From positions 902,717 to 966,716 of the forward strand of contig VYZB01000289.1 of the NCBI GenBank assembly GCA_013397455.1: 64,000 nt of DNA, in the 5' to 3' direction. The position numbers and the translations under genes were made by a program. This stretch comes from Crotophaga sulcirostris. Lineage: Eukaryota > Chordata > Aves > Cuculiformes > Crotophagidae. This document shows, piece by piece, positions 1 to 14,771 of this stretch. The notes below the pieces were generated by a model. The model ran no database searches and had not been told where the DNA came from. It was given only the letters and a program-made list of their open reading frames with translations. Within the stretch, counting starts at the first letter, position 1, and each line of letters begins with the position of its first letter.

Positions 1-3000
1 ATGATGGGCAGAGTCACACTTCTGGCTATTTTTTCTCCTCCCTGCTCACTCTCCACATTCCTTGGAAGAGCATCTGCGCCTGGATGCCTGTTGCTCCCTT
101 CAGATCTGGGAGCTGCATTTGCGAGTGACATTTTCACAGCTGCCAAACATAGAAGAATCCTTACTCCTTCCTACCCTCTGCACAACTGTTTGAGGTTAGT
201 CTTGAATAGCTCCAAATAATTTTTAAGAGTTGGTCCCAAACCTGCTGAGTCAGGAGAATGCCTTCCTGGTAATATTCAGACACCTGTTGGAGGCAATTTG
301 TTCCACAGCCATCGTGGTCTCTGCTGGCAAACTTGCTGGTGCCACTGATTCCAGCAATAAATGAGTAACCCTACCTTTCCCTGGAGCTGCTGTGTGTCTG
401 GATAAAGAAAAGTAAATCAGAAATGTTTCTCAAAGAGCACTCTCTTCATTCCTGTCAACAGACATCCAGGGTAACGCAAATATTAGATGCCACCAAGCAG
501 AGAGCCTCTTGCTCTCAGGCAGTGACTGACTGCCATCCAGACTGAGTAGGTCATGTTGCTGAGGGCTTGTCAGAGAGGTGACAACATGGGATTAGCTAGG
601 AGTGAAAACTGCTATCATAGCTAAAGGACTGCTTAAAAGCAAAACAAAACAAAACAAGGCCTCTTGATGCAAGAGACTGAGTGCCACAGGTCTCAGCCAG
701 AAAAGAACCGTACCAAATCAGAGATCCTGCATGTTCCAGTTCACAGAATTTCCTGTATCCTGTTGTATTTCTGGACAAGTTCACGCTAAACGTATGAAAA
801 AGAGTTTCACTATTTGCGGGTGGGCTCCTAGGAGCCTTTTTTCCAGTGACTTCTCAGAAAATAAGATCCTTTTAAAAATAATGTATATAGTCTGTCCGAT
901 CACTTTATTTCAGTTCGCTCATCTTTTACTCTCCGAGAGTTCTGCCTTGAAGGACCTGGACTAGCTATCAGTAAAGCTAAGTTTGTTTATCTACTAGTTG
1001 TTACTTTTAACCACTTCCCTCCATATTTCATGTGAATTTTATACAGCCTGGTGTCAGAGAGCAAACAGCAAGTTCCAAGAAATGAGCTACTATCACACAA
1101 AGTGATGCTGACTTCTGCCTTGTAGGCTGCAAATGTTTGAGGATCCATGGAATATTTCTCATAGATTCACAGAAGTTTACAGGCTTAAACACTTTTGATG
1201 TGGTTTTAAATTGGGATTAAACACACTTCACAGAGGCCCATAGCTTCAATGGGAAATTCGTACAGACCTGTAAATGAATAAAGAAAACCACTGGCTGAAA
1301 AGTAACTAGGTTATTTTTTTTTGTGCATTAAAACAACATCTGGCCCACTCTCAAATCTGATTTACTACATAGATATTGAACTGCATGTGCTGAAGAGTAA
1401 CTACCCCTTTAGGTAGCAATTCTGTTTTTAAAGTGTTTGTGCACTGGTTCCTTTGAGTGAGCTTCCAAAGCTCCCTGGAGGAGAGAAAAATATGAAACAA
1501 CTGAGTGTCCCATCTCCAAAGTCCTGTTCCACCTCCCCCTCCTTCCCAGCACAGTCGCATGTTCTGGTCAGGCAGTCACACATCTCCCCTGCCTCAGGGA
1601 AATGGTCCTGCCAAAAATCTATACAGTATAACATAAAAATAATTTTCAGAGAGATCAGGCTGTTCAAGGACATCTGGCAAATAGTGAAATATTACAGCCA
1701 AAACACTGGGGAAGGCTGGACCATCCTTTCCTGCAGAAACCATCACTATCAATAGTGGGAAGGCAGCCTGAGAGCATCATCAAGAAAGTCACTCTTTAGT
1801 TGACTTACCAATTACATTGGGTTGCACAGAGAAGAACATTGGTCTCCCAACCTCTCTGTCACCTTCTTGTCCTCCAGGACACCTCCCTCCACAGGCAGAA
1901 GAAGGGATCAAGTGAGCATCCCTGAACCTAATCCATTGCTGATTCACCCCAGTTAGCTCAAATCACTTGTTCTGCATTAATTTGTTGTCATAGTCAGAAG
2001 AAGAGGGGAGAATTGTTTTTATAATGGTGACAGTTCCAGACAGACACAAATCTGTGTAACTTAGTTCACATGCTTAAATCTGTGTTATTTTGTGTGAAGA
2101 AATTTTGACAAGTTCATTAGTGAAGGTCATATTAGGTGACCTGATTATGTTTTGAAATGTCTCTCCTTTCTGGGAAGGGCAGCCACAATCTATTTGGAAC
2201 AAGCTGAAAAACGTTGCTGTGTAACTGTGAGATCATGGGTAACAACAGAGCTGTGTCACTAAAAGAAATTCCCTGTGTCTGCAAAGTGCCAGGCGGGTGC
2301 AGGCAAAGGAGGGCTGAGACAGCCTCTAGGTATCTCCAGCATGGTCACCAGGCTGAGGGTGAGCAGGCTGACAGGCAGATACTGGTGAGCTTCCCTCCTT
2401 GAACTTCAGAAGACACCTCTGGAAAGCTACCCTGGTAGCTCCCAGAGGGCTGGGCAAAGCAGGCAGTATAGGAATTCAGCTATGAAAGCATTGCAGGACA
2501 GTGTAGGCACGGCTGCTTTATAGAGCTATGCTGATACATCCTAGCCCTAAACTGGAGGAAGAAATAAGGGAGGAAACGGCAAGAAAAAACCCCAGAGATT
2601 TCCCTCTGATCCCAGCCTATATACACCTCACTATATGGTCTCTCATGGACTGTATGCTCAGCTCAAACCAGAAAGATGAGAATTAGGTTTTAACAGTTGA
2701 TTATACACACTAATGGTTAGTGCAGTGACTTTTACATGAACAAAGAATTTCAGTACAGCTTTCTAAAAGATACGTATGCCAAAGCTTCTCTCAGAGAAAG
2801 AAAAGACTGAAGCAAATTACAAGAAGCATATCCCTCCCTGCCAAACTTCCTGTGAGTTCGTTCTTTAGCAAAGTCACCAGAAAATGCTTCAGCAGTATTG
2901 AAGGAAAGGGACTATGATAGATACCATTTCCCCGTGGAGTCATGAGATCTAAGAATATAAACAAGTTGAGGGCTGCAAGACAAGAAAAGATCTTATTTCC

Positions 3001-6000
3001 AAGCACTGACGCTAGATGGAGTAAAACTGGGTAAAAGATTACGGGCAGTGAAGAAAAGAGAAAGGATTAAAAGTTCCTGCATTTCCCCAGTTGCTAATGT
3101 GTAGCTTATTGGAATGCTCATCTTTTATTACGGCTCTGAAAGTCACAATTCTCACTTTCTATACTTCGCAGGTCAAACATGGGATCAAGCCAAAACAGGT
3201 ATGTTCCAGAGGAATGGGGAGTCCGGTGAAGCAGGGAGATAGAGTGACTGTGTAAGGCAGACACATAAAGGTTGTAAAGGCATATCCACCTAGATAAAGT
3301 GAAAGGTTGTGCAGCAATAAAGGCTGTGGGGTTACCCTGAGTTCCTATTGACAGCCCAGATCTGGTTGCAGGTCTGCCAAACACTCTGCACAGCTTAAGG
3401 CAAGCAACTTCACTGCCTTGTCCTCCAACTTCCCAATTGTACACCTGGAATGCTCTAACATAACGCCCAGGCATACTGAAATGTCTGCATTACAGCACCA
3501 CTATGCTGCAATGCAGCTGCCCCTCCATTAGCAGGCAATCAAAGCAGTAAACTGATTGAAAGATGCAGCCATATGGATCCAGGAGCTGCTCAGCTGTTCC
3601 CCACTCACATGACAAGACAATACTGGGAAGCAGCCCAAATGATGATAATCCATAGTCTATAACGCTGTAAGAAGTTCTCATTGCAGGGTGCTGCCCTAAA
3701 ATGCATTGCTCGCTGCTAGTGAATTCCTACCTGACAATGAAGAGAGCATCTGGAAGTCACCACAACACTTGTTCTGTTAATTTTCTTAGGACAAACAGGT
3801 ACCTCCAAAGATACAAAGAAATATCAGGGAAAGGGAGGAATGTCATGAATGTAATTCCAGCAACTCCATTAATAATTTTCCAGCATTCCCACATACTTCA
3901 ATCTGGGAATCTCCCAGCTCAGCTTTCACAATGCTGCTATGGATCATTCCAGGTAAAACCAAAGCCAGGAAGTTATTGTTAACCTGTGACATTTCTTTCT
4001 TTTCAGAGATGTCAATGAAACAGGAAAACTAAGTACAAATGATCAATAATACTTTTGCAATCAACAACTACCTGGTTGGAGGATCAATAGAAGTCTATTG
4101 TGAAGAGACAGGAATCTCACCAATATCAATTCCTTTCTTTGTTCTTTAATTGAAAGACTGATTGATTGATTACAGGAAAAGCTTATAGGGCATGCTAGCT
4201 TCAATCCCCTGCACACAAAAAGCTTGCAGTCTCTAACAGCATGTATATGAAGGAAATGTATGGAGAAAATAAAATAGATGAGCTCTGCTCATTAATAGAT
4301 CCTGTTCAGTCTGTGATAAGTATAGGATCAATTTCTAAAATTGATTAAATACAGGGTAATCAAAAGGTAGGAAAAAATTTCAGCAGCAGACTTCATGGTC
4401 ATGACCGTATTTCAAGACAGATAAACAGTGACTGAAGTAACTTTAAAAATCATTCATTTGAGGTTGAAGCAAAACAAGGCTTCTCAGATTTTTCAGGGAA
4501 TACATATTTTATGTTAATAGGAAAACATTTAATTAATGAAAAAGTTATACCTTTTTTAGCTTTAGGACAGATATATTTTATGGTAGTGCTAATTTCAGCC
4601 ATTTAAAATTAAATGTGGCCATTTAAAATGAAAATTTCCTTTTTGAAATAATGTTTTTCATGTTTTGTTTTTAGAACATCGAAATGAAATCAGTTTTGTA
4701 TACTAAAACAAAAGTTTCTAGACATCTGAAACAAAACATTTCATGATAACATTCTACAAACAAGCTAAACTGACGTTTGCAAAACTCAACCAGCCCTGGG
4801 TTTTAGTATAAAACAATGCACTAAGTTCAATCAGAATTTGTGAATAATTTCAGTTTCCCAGCTCCTTCATTCTTCTTCTAGCCTTACATATTCTGTTGAA
4901 TTCGATTCCATCAAAATTGCTTTGTCTGGCTCCAATTACACACTTCTTAAAGTGGGAGTGACAAGAAGAAAAATTAGAGGTTTTTTTTCTCAGGACATTT
5001 AGAATACTTGAAGTAATTTTGAATGCTTAAAAGCTAAGTTACTTTGTAAACTCATTCCAACTTCCATTAAAGCTGTGAGCATGTGGCTCTGGTCTCAGTT
5101 CAGAAAATAATGCTAAAGATTATATTCTGTTTAGTCCACTTCTTTCAAGAATGCTGTATTATAACAGATATTGTCATCACAAAGTGCAAGAAATGCAAGA
5201 AGATTTTTGTATTTCAAGCCAGGTTTTCCTTTCAGTTTGCAAGGATAGGGCAGCAAATCTCAGCTGTGGTTGCTCTGGGAGCACTTGGCTAGCAGCAATG
5301 CCACGCTGGGTGTCCTCTGCTACTCCCGTAGCTCCTTTTAGGAAACCCAACAGGACTCAGAAGATTGAGAGCCTGGGGCAGACAGCATGCACAACATTAA
5401 ATAATGTCACAATATTTCACAGGCATAGCTGTTACGTCGTAGCATTACAGAACTACTCCAAGAAGGACATTATTTTATGGCAACTTACAAATAACTCCAG
5501 ATCCAAGGATCACAAACTATAAATAGATCTTCCTAAACTTTTAGCTCAGGTCCATGTCCATAGACATATGGATTTTTTAAATCTCTCATCTAACATACAT
5601 TCCTAAAGTTAACTTTTAAAACAGTGTCTGCTCTTAGTTATGCCATGTGGCAGATAATAATAAATATAGTTCTTGCCAGTTCATATAACAGAAGTTATCC
5701 AACTTATAAAAAAAAAAGGCAAATGTTAGACTGAAGTGGAGTCTAGAGATACTGTGTATTAGTAAGAAATACCACTTGAAAAAATCATGGAAACCAGGGC
5801 CTCCCATCAATAATCAACTTTCAGATAGTGAAGAGCTACAATTAACCCCAAACATTAAAGGTAGAGCTAATGTGCTGAGTCGGGGACTTAGAGTCAATAC
5901 ACTGACAGAGCATAAAAGCAGATCTACCAGAATTTTGTTGCTATGAAGCATAAACTACTGTACTGCCTGTAACTGTAAATGAAAGGCTTTGAATATGTTT

Positions 6001-8575
6001 TTGTTCTGACCTTAGCAAAGAAGGTAATTTTTGAAATGTCCAAAGGAAACTGGATGGTAATTTTTCTGCGCATTTTGAACAACAAAATGTAAGGTGTATT
6101 TTCAGAAAAAATGCTGTATTGGAATAATTTCCCTGGATTCCTAGGTATCTGTTACCCAGTTCAGTAACACTGCAGATCATTAGCAGCATTTGCTAACAGA
6201 TAAACTAAAACAGTAATGTGATACTTGTAAGTAATTGTGTGTGTACACATGTAAGTGAATAAACCATCTTGTAAGGTATCTGTTAATTGATTTGCTTCCT
6301 TTAGTACCATTTTAATTAAGACTTGGAACAGAAGAGAGTATGTGGTCAGGGACAGAAGCTATTACCTTCCCTTATTTGCGTGAACAAATGTCTCTTTCAC
6401 ATCATTTCAGCACTTTATGGGAAATAAAGATGAAAATAAATAAAAAATGGTAGAGGGGAAAGGCCTGGAGAATTAAGGCTAGTAATCTTGATCAGGCAAA
6501 TGTGCTGAGATGGTGAATAGATAATGAGTTCCTGAAATCTTTTGGTGCGTGCGGCTCCCTGGGTATGGGAAAAGGATGGGCAGCACTGAGACAGACAGCT
6601 GGGGACTGGGGTCCCTGGAGCTGCTGCTTCTGTTGCCACTGAGAGGCTTGGGCACACTCAGTAACTGCCTCCACTGCACAGGGCTGCTGTGGGAGCAGCC
6701 ATCAGTGCCTGATAAAGCCTGACTCTGCCACCCCACAAGTCTATATCAGTCAGTTTGACAGACAAATGAAGCTGCTGCAACCATTTTGCCACCCCAAGAT
6801 GTTGCTTGGTTTGCCCACTCTTACAACCACCTCTGCTGGCACCTCTTGTCACATCAGCAGCTCTTGAATTTTGGTCAAGCCGCACAGCACTGAAATATTC
6901 AGTGAAGGAAAACTAGATGCAAGGGGAGTATTTTGGAAGCATTCAGTCAACAGATGAAAAACACTAATTCTTGATCAAGGATGCAGCCTGGGCAGTCCAC
7001 AACCAGCACAACAGGCACCTGCACTTGCCTATTTGCCTGTCCAGTACAGGTTACACTTGCCCATGCTGAGCTGTCCCTGAGGTTACTGGCATTCCCTTAA
7101 ATGGATAACAAGGGGAAGGTCTTTGAAGTCAGGGTTTGGACATATGCCCCAGTTACCTCATGCTGGACCTGCAGCCTCCTCAGGCAGATGCACAGCAACA
7201 TAATGCTGATTGTGAATAGAGTTATTCAGAAGAGAAGACTGTTGTAGTCACAAGAAGTGAGCTAAGAGGTGCATACACAGCATGCATTTCTAAAGAGATA
7301 ATGATGCAACATTGGCTTTAACTACAATGAATGTACCACATCAACAGTGGGATCATTCAGGTCAAATCCTGCTATCAGTTGCATTAGTGCAAATTGAGAC
7401 TAGCCACAGGAGTCACACAGCTTGGTGCAACACTTGTTCACATGATAATAAATCAGGCAAAAAATACACTGGACTCAGTACTTCTGCATGGCTAGAAAAG
7501 AAGTACCTGTGGGAGGAGTCCTGTAAATCAGACCTCACTGATATAAATCTGCTCTGAGCAGTGTGAATGTCCTCCCAGACAGAAGGGGTGGCAAATGTTG
7601 TAATAGTCAGAGCAGTTGCAACCTGAATCTTTCTTGGCCTCTCTCGCCTGCAGGGGAAAAATCAGATCATCTTAGCCAATAATGTCTTTTCAGTTTCTTA
7701 AAACTGCACTTAATCAAATAGAAAAGACTAAGACTATTGTCCGAGGTCTTGATTCTCATATTTCAGGCTTTAAGTAGTAGAAGAATCCAGTGCTTTGACT
7801 CACAGCTGCAAACAGGAACCTCAGCAAAGTCAGTGATATTACACTGAGGTTGAACACTGTGTGGACTAATAATGAGTCTGTGTACTTCATATCAAACTGG
7901 GACAGTGCATACATTCTAGCTTCTGCATTCCATTAAAAACTTGTTCCCTCCCTGTAATCCACACAGTGCTTGCAGGAGGCTAGTGATGTTTAATTTGCAC
8001 CTCTCACATCACTGCTGATGGCAGTCTGTCCTGATGCAGACAATCCACAAGGCCTTTGCCTTTACAGATCAGATTCTACACAGCACTATCAGAAATGTTT
8101 CTGAGTCAATGGGTGATTAAAATAATTACCTTTAATCATATTCTCCAATTACTCCACAATACTGAGGGAGGACTCACAGAGCTGGGACCAAATGCAAACA
8201 TATTCTGTTATGATTAAAACAGGCTGAAATGCTCCAATGAATATAAAACACTGACTATTCACCCCTTTTGGGGAAAAAAAACCCTTTATGTTTTAAACTG
8301 CTTGATATTTAAACTCATTAGAGTGACACTAAGGAAGCAATACAACACATATAAATGGTGAGTGCACAAGGGCTCCTGCAGGGACCACTTCAAAGGAGCT
8401 GCCACCTTGAAACGCATACAAAACACAACCCAGCTATTTAGAAGAAAAGGCTGCTGCATATTTGTAGTATGAGCTGTTCTAACAGCACCTGGCAAAGTAA
8501 CTGTGAAGACTGGGCATGTTGGTTGGTGAATCTGCCCCTCACATACTAGGTATCTCCAATAGGCCTGGGACCTTG
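1..8575. other. Upstream intergenic DNA, no gene seen
   Basis: Open frames here reach at most about 120 codons (for example 3118-3474 on the minus strand, 5151-5522 on the plus strand), have no recognisable domain, and are expected by chance in DNA of this size. I see no clear transposon; simple A runs occur near 5708 and 1314. Confidence 0.6.
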
Positions 8576-8872
8576 CTATTCCAAACCAGGTCCCTCTTTT
8601 GGGAGTCTATTAGCATCATTTTGTCCTGAGGGAGTGCTGCTGACCTCAGGTTTCAAAGGCAACAGGTACCTGGACATTTTCTTTGGGACTGCCCCACTAG
8701 AGGTTTCTACTCCTTCCTGCCAAAGGGATGCAGGGCCCAAAGCAGAGCTGGAGAGACTCTGAGGTACCTCAGTGGGTCCTGGTGTGAGAAGCTGACTGGA
8801 TGAACTTGGTATGGGGTTGGGGATAGCGGCAGGTTCACAGGGACTTGGTTGGAAATGGCTGGGCAATTGCAT
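8576..8872 (-). other. Unassigned Pro/Ser-rich open frame, 98 codons
   Basis: An ATG-to-TAG frame on the minus strand, rich in Pro, Ser and Gly, with no internal stop and a locally higher GC than its flanks. A plausible acceptor (TTGCCCAG) lies near its start, so it could also be part of an exon of a low-complexity protein. I recognise no family and see no partner exon, so I do not call it a gene. Confidence 0.15.
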
Positions 8873-10689
8873 TTTCAGATAAACAAACTGATGCTATAAA
8901 GGAGAGCTAAATATAAGAGAAAACTAAATGATGTTGGTAAGAGGGCAAAAATGATTGCACAGGAAAAGGCAGGATATAAGAACTTACAATCACCTCAAAT
9001 CACTGCTATAGCAGAGTCAGGAACAACAAAAAAAAAAGAGTGTTGCCAACAGTCATTATATTACTCGAAGTTTTGCACTATCTGGTACTCTACTTGAGCC
9101 ACTAGGCCTTCAAATCACATGCTATAGCAGCCCATACTTTAATTTAAAATATACCTTGCTCTTGAGGCTGTAGAGAACAGTTAGAAGCTCTGATCTCTTC
9201 TATATCATAAAGGTTCAGAAAACAGGAGACCAATAGTAATAATTAAAACAACAAAAACCTCTAAACTATCACATTATTTTGGTTGTGCTTATGGATTTTT
9301 GAATTCTTAGGGTTATGAACACAAGCTCAGTAAATAGGTCCGTACTTGCTTGCCACTGGAGAGACAGTTCCTTCCCTGTGACATACATCAAGTTCAAGAA
9401 GTTCCTGGCTTACAAAGGGCAAAAGCCTAGCCCTGCATGTCCTCTCAAAATTAATCCAAGATATAGTGCAGGAAAAGCCCACTGCATATTGCTGGGAACT
9501 CACATGAAGATGATTTGCACTAGACATGAGCAGAGGTGAGTTAGAGGTGTACAGTAAATGAAAAGTATCCATTGGTATTTAAACATAAATATCATGTCTA
9601 TCCAGCTACAAGGAAGTGCCAATAGTGCCAGTCAATTTCCCTGAGTACTATCATCCAGATACCAATACAGCACATTAATAATTTAGATTTAATTAATAAC
9701 ATATTCTAAATAATGTTAATGAGAAAATAACTCAAATCTAGTTCCTGTTAAATAGCATAATCTACACACTCAAATGGAAAATGATTCTCAAGCCCTCATG
9801 ATATAACATTGACAAAACCAATAGACTTTTCATTCCATTCTGCCAGGCCTTTTGAACATGATGGTGAAAACAGGAAACTCTGTACACAGAGTTCAAAGAT
9901 TAATATCAAATTTTGACATCCTTGCCCTATGCTTTTCATGAATTAGACTGAAAGACTCAGATTAGATACTCAAGAAAGGAGGAGCAAAACACATTATTGG
10001 ACACCTCAGCACCAGCCTTGTCCTGGGTCTGCATGCAGACGGAGTAGCCTGCAGCTTGGTGCCCCAGCACACATTCCACCCTCCGCTCTTTGCTCACTGC
10101 TGGACTTTGAAGCTTGAACCACAACAGCACTATGGCCCAGCAAAATTCAGCAGTCTCAGTGCATATGCTGAAGCCTTTTCCTAAAGGAGAGTATATTTGT
10201 GCAGTGTGGTCCCTTACGTACACCACATTGAAGGGCTTACACATAATTTTGCTTTCATAAAGAAGCGCAGCTAAAACTGATTTTAACTTCTCCATTGAGT
10301 TTAATGGGAATAAGAAGAAGCTGTGACTGGACCTTCTGTATGAGCCATAAATGCCTTCCCACCATAACTAAGGTAAAATAAAAAAATCTTGTGCTCTTGA
10401 TTATTCAGTAAGTAGAAACCAGTCATTGGCCTAGAAGCATGTGGTTTTTTCAGGCACCCTTCCTGGTGAGGTGATGCCATTGATCTGAAAGAGGATGAGG
10501 CTTAGGGAACGCAGGGAAAGGAGCAAGTGGTGGCTGTGACTGCTGCATGGCTTGTCTGCATCAGGAGCAAGGAAACCACAGGTCAGGGTGAATCCAGAAG
10601 AGGTACCAAGCCTCAAGCCAAATAACAGCTGCTAGTTCTCTGCTCCCAGGCCTTCCTACTGACTTATTTATTATCACCTCCTGTGTAAT

Positions 10690-10940
10690 TTGTCATAATC
10701 TCTGACTCGTCAGGCCAATTAATCATGCTTCAGAAAAAATGAGATTTCTCACAAGGAGATTATCTGTCTCTGACAAACAAGGGATAATTCAATTAGCATC
10801 CTTTTCTAAACATTTATTAACTGGTTTTGGTAAATTAGTCCTTTTTGTAATTTAGCTATAATTTAGGAAGATTTAATATGTCATTAGGCACACTGAATTC
10901 TGTGTTAATATAACATTATAGCTGAGATTTTAATTGCCCC
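10690..10940. promoter_or_regulatory. Candidate AT-rich enhancer-like element
   Basis: About 250 nt with repeated TAAT/ATTA cores: CCAATTAATCATGC, TTCAATTAGCATCC, then TAATTTAGCTATAATTTAGG. The texture (dense homeodomain cores, no repeat signature) resembles vertebrate conserved non-coding elements. This is pattern recognition only; conservation cannot be tested here. Confidence 0.25.
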
Positions 10941-13900
10941 AGAGTCAGGAACTGTATTCGTAAATGGCTCGATTCCCACATGGAAGTGGTTGATAGGAAG
11001 TACATGCGGCTCCACAGAAATTCTCCTCGAAGTCCCTTCTTACATGAGTTAAGCATATGCTTAAGGACTCTGGAGAATAAAAGGCTTTCTCTGACTTGAG
11101 TAAGAACTCTAAAAATTTAGTGAGAAAGAGAAATATTTACTTAATTTTTTTCAAAATTTCTACATACTGCAGAAATGTGTGGTATAGATGGATTTAACTC
11201 TCCTCACAGGTCGCAAAGTTCCTATTTTCTATACTGCAATTTCCTGGGAAAATCCTAGAATCTAACAGTAGTACCTGACTGTGGTCTGTCAGATGAGAGT
11301 TTTCTCTCTGTAGATTACATCTTTTAGTCCTCTTGGACACCGCCGATTGATACTAATGTAATGGCACTAAAGAAGTCGATGCAACTTCATACTGAGAGTA
11401 AAAATCAGCCTCTTTCATGCTGGGTAGAAATCAAGAGAAAATCAAAAAAATTGAGTTGTGTGGATGTTAAAAGGCATAAGAGAAGAAGCAGATCCAGTTT
11501 TAAAGCAATATTAATTACTTTACCAAAGCAGGGTCTAATAGACTTTGTTTAAAATTAAAGCTTAAAGCTTAGGCAGACCAATCCTTACATGCTGCTGGAT
11601 GCAGTCCAACTGTAGCATGGATTCAGAGCATCATAATTGGTCTCTGGAACAGCTGAACGCTAAGTATTTCCTGAAACACCCAACAGTAACCTGCCCATGG
11701 CAGGCCCTTTCACACTTCAGGTTTGACAGCATGGATCCCCACAAAATGCTGGGATTTCAGGAATATTTTCTTTCAGAGAATTTTGGAGCTCAGGCCAAGA
11801 CAGTCTCCTCCCACCAAGATTTGAATAGCGAAGCCAGTTTCTATCAGAACTTGACAGAAGGGCAGAAGTCTCCAAGACAGTTACATTCCAGTATGCTTCA
11901 TGAAGGCCTTATTAGTCCTATCTACATTGTGGATACTAGTGCCTAAGAAGATACAAAACCCCACTTCAAGCTTTTCCCAAGGCTGGGGCATTCTCTAGAT
12001 CTCTCTTTACAATTTTCCTGACACCTAATAATAGCCTCATTTAGCTGATAAGTCAACCAAGTGCACAACACAAATCCATCAGGAAGCCAACTTCATTATT
12101 TCTGCTGTTAACAAGAAATATCAAATCACATTTGAAATACACATCTATTGGCACAAGCAACAGGAAAATGGTCACAATTTATGACAAGATAGTTGAGCCC
12201 ATTAGACTGGCACAGCTAATACATGCTAACTCAGTAGTAAACCACATTTAAGAAAACAGAAAGATTTTTTTCACAGGCTCCTGCCTTTCTGATTCTCAAC
12301 TGGAATGACTGGTACCCCTTTGCAGCTGAGTTGACCAAAAAAATCTTCAAAGCAGCAGGATCTGATTCTCTACCTGTCTTGAAAACACTCATCACTAGCA
12401 CAACAAGGCAGCTTATACTTCTGACAAAAAGCCAGATGTTGTAACTACTCTGCCACCACACTCTCATTTAGGGAAAATAAGAACTTTCCTTAATTTTATT
12501 TTATGGTTTAGATACTCCAGGACTCCTCAGATACCATGCTGTTCAGTAGTTTAAAGCTGTAAATTCATATTTGAAAAAAATTGTATAAAACAGGCTTTTT
12601 CACGAGTTATTTCAAGTCAATAGGAGGCACGATTCTGCACTCAGCTATGCACCAACAAAGACTGGGGGCAACTTGGTGGAATTACTGCAGGAAAAAGCAG
12701 TGCAGACAGAAGGAGAGTACAGCCCACATACTTCTTTCATTTAAAATATTCTTCTATTTAACTACAACCCCAAACTCAATAATTATTATCGTTAAGGAAT
12801 TTATTAGGAAAAGATTGCTCTGGAAAAAGCCCAACTGACCTGAGTGGGAATTTTGCCTAAGTAAACTTCTCATTGGAGTATGCAATATTACTCTTATGCT
12901 CCCATTCATGAGCACTTGCAGAGCCCAGAACCATATCTGAAAACTATTTCACTACCCCTCAAAGGTGTCATTAACAACAGAGGTGAAGCTTTAAAAATTG
13001 TTGGGACAGATTCTCCCCATCCTTTTTTGGTCTGTACAGTTTCCCTTAACACTCTTCAAGTAGCTAGGAGGAATTCATAGCCCTGGGCTGCAGGATGCAT
13101 TAAGCTCTCCTAATTATCCTCCTCCTCAATGCCACTGTGGGGCGCAGAAAAGAGCAGTGGAAAAGTAACTGTCCTGGGGAGTAAGGAGTGTTCACAGCAT
13201 GAGTGGATCTGTGCCTTTAAAAAGCGCTGGAATGAGACGTGTAGAAGGAAACATTCTGTTTGATGGAGGTTCATGCAGAGCAATACTGACATATCACATT
13301 TACAGTCTGTCAGACTCCCAGACGGTGTTATCTCAGGACAAAGTACAGTATTGGGGAAGAATCAAACCACAAAACTGTTCTGCAGGAATGAATAATGAAG
13401 AGGGTCAACTCCCTACTAGTGAAAAAACCCTTAGAAAAGATCTGCACAGTTTCTACAGCTACAAACAATGAATGCTATCAGAAGAATACTGGGCAGAAAG
13501 TCAATTTATTTCTGATAAAAGTTAGATCTGTAACACTTGAGGGTTTTAATATTTTTCAATTAAGACAGCCAAGAGGCTTACAATGAAAATGGATTACAGA
13601 ATCTTAAGGACTGCATTCCATACAAAAATGGAACAAGATTTGTTAATGTAGGGGAAATGGAAAGTATAAAATGCAAATGCAAAAGATCTAAGACTTGAAA
13701 GACAAATATTTTTTCTGGGAGGGGGGAGAAAGGGAGTTGGGGAGGATGGGAGTTGACTAACCAAGTCCCTGATAAGAGAGCAATTCTTCATTGGTGTTAA
13801 GACACAGATGCACACAGAAGTCAGAGACAGGCTCATGAAAGACCCAGAAATAAACTCTGGCAAAACATCTGGAATCTGCCAAGCAGAGGAAGTCACCCAG

Positions 13901-14751
13901 ACTCAACTGAAGCTTACGGGGTGCACGCTGCTCTGATACTGTGGCCACAATAATATACAAAAAACACTGTAAGTAAAGAAATCAAGACAGGAGCTGCCTG
14001 CGGAGCTCAGAGTCCAAAACAACAGTATGAGAACTGCCAAATCATGCTCAGAGTTTAAAACTATGCAAGAACCATAATTATTGGTGAGATGGCAAGGAAG
14101 ACCTGGCAATTTCAACGATGGTAACACCAACACTGCTATTTCTGGGGAAGCCTGGACAGTATGGCTACAAAACATAATTTGGTTACCAGCTGTGGGATGT
14201 TTACTAATTTTGCCTCTGATTTGCAAGTCAATGTAATGCCAGTCACATTAATACTACACTGAGAATAAAATAGGTGAAAGGCAAAGCCCATTAAAGAAAT
14301 ATAAGAATTAGATGTATCGATAGTGAACAAACTCGAAACAAGACAGTTTTCTAAGATGTGATGAAGAAGGAAAATCTTGTTGCTGATCTTAACATGGTAC
14401 GTCTGCTGAAGACAGAACACTCATCAGAGGAGGAGTGACCGAAACAACCAAAGAAAGCTTTAGAGACACCACTCAGTAAATCAGGGAGCTCTCAAGGCAT
14501 GCTGAACAGCACTGAAAGGATACAATTGCTCTAAGATACAGCCCCCCAGGAAAGCTACCCTTGCCCTAAAGAGGAGGAGAACTTAGGCCTGTTGGGGAAA
14601 GGCAGGGAAGAGCTGTTGAACATCTGTTCTGATTGCTGAACGGGGCAAAGCAGACAATTCATGAACAGACAGGAATTCCCTGAAAACAAATGCTGATAGA
14701 AGTGAAATCACAGTATGGGCCAGGGTATTATAATTTTCAAATTTAATTTTT

Positions 14752-14771
14752 AAATGTGCCTTTGCACATTT
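14752..14771. repeat. Short perfect hairpin
   Basis: AAATGTGC and GCACATTT form an 8-bp perfect stem around the loop CTTT, inside AT-rich DNA. GAATGTGCAGCATTT nearby (from 14784) repeats part of the motif. No role is assigned. Confidence 0.5.

Noticed and set aside
3118..3474. 118-codon minus-strand open frame
   Set aside because: Same reasons: no domain, no partner exons, chance length.
5151..5522. 123-codon plus-strand open frame in the upstream flank
   Set aside because: No recognisable domain, no CpG or splice context, and a length within chance expectation.
11599..11946. 115-codon plus-strand open frame
   Set aside because: No family match or nearby promoter-like sequence; kept only as part of the intergenic description.
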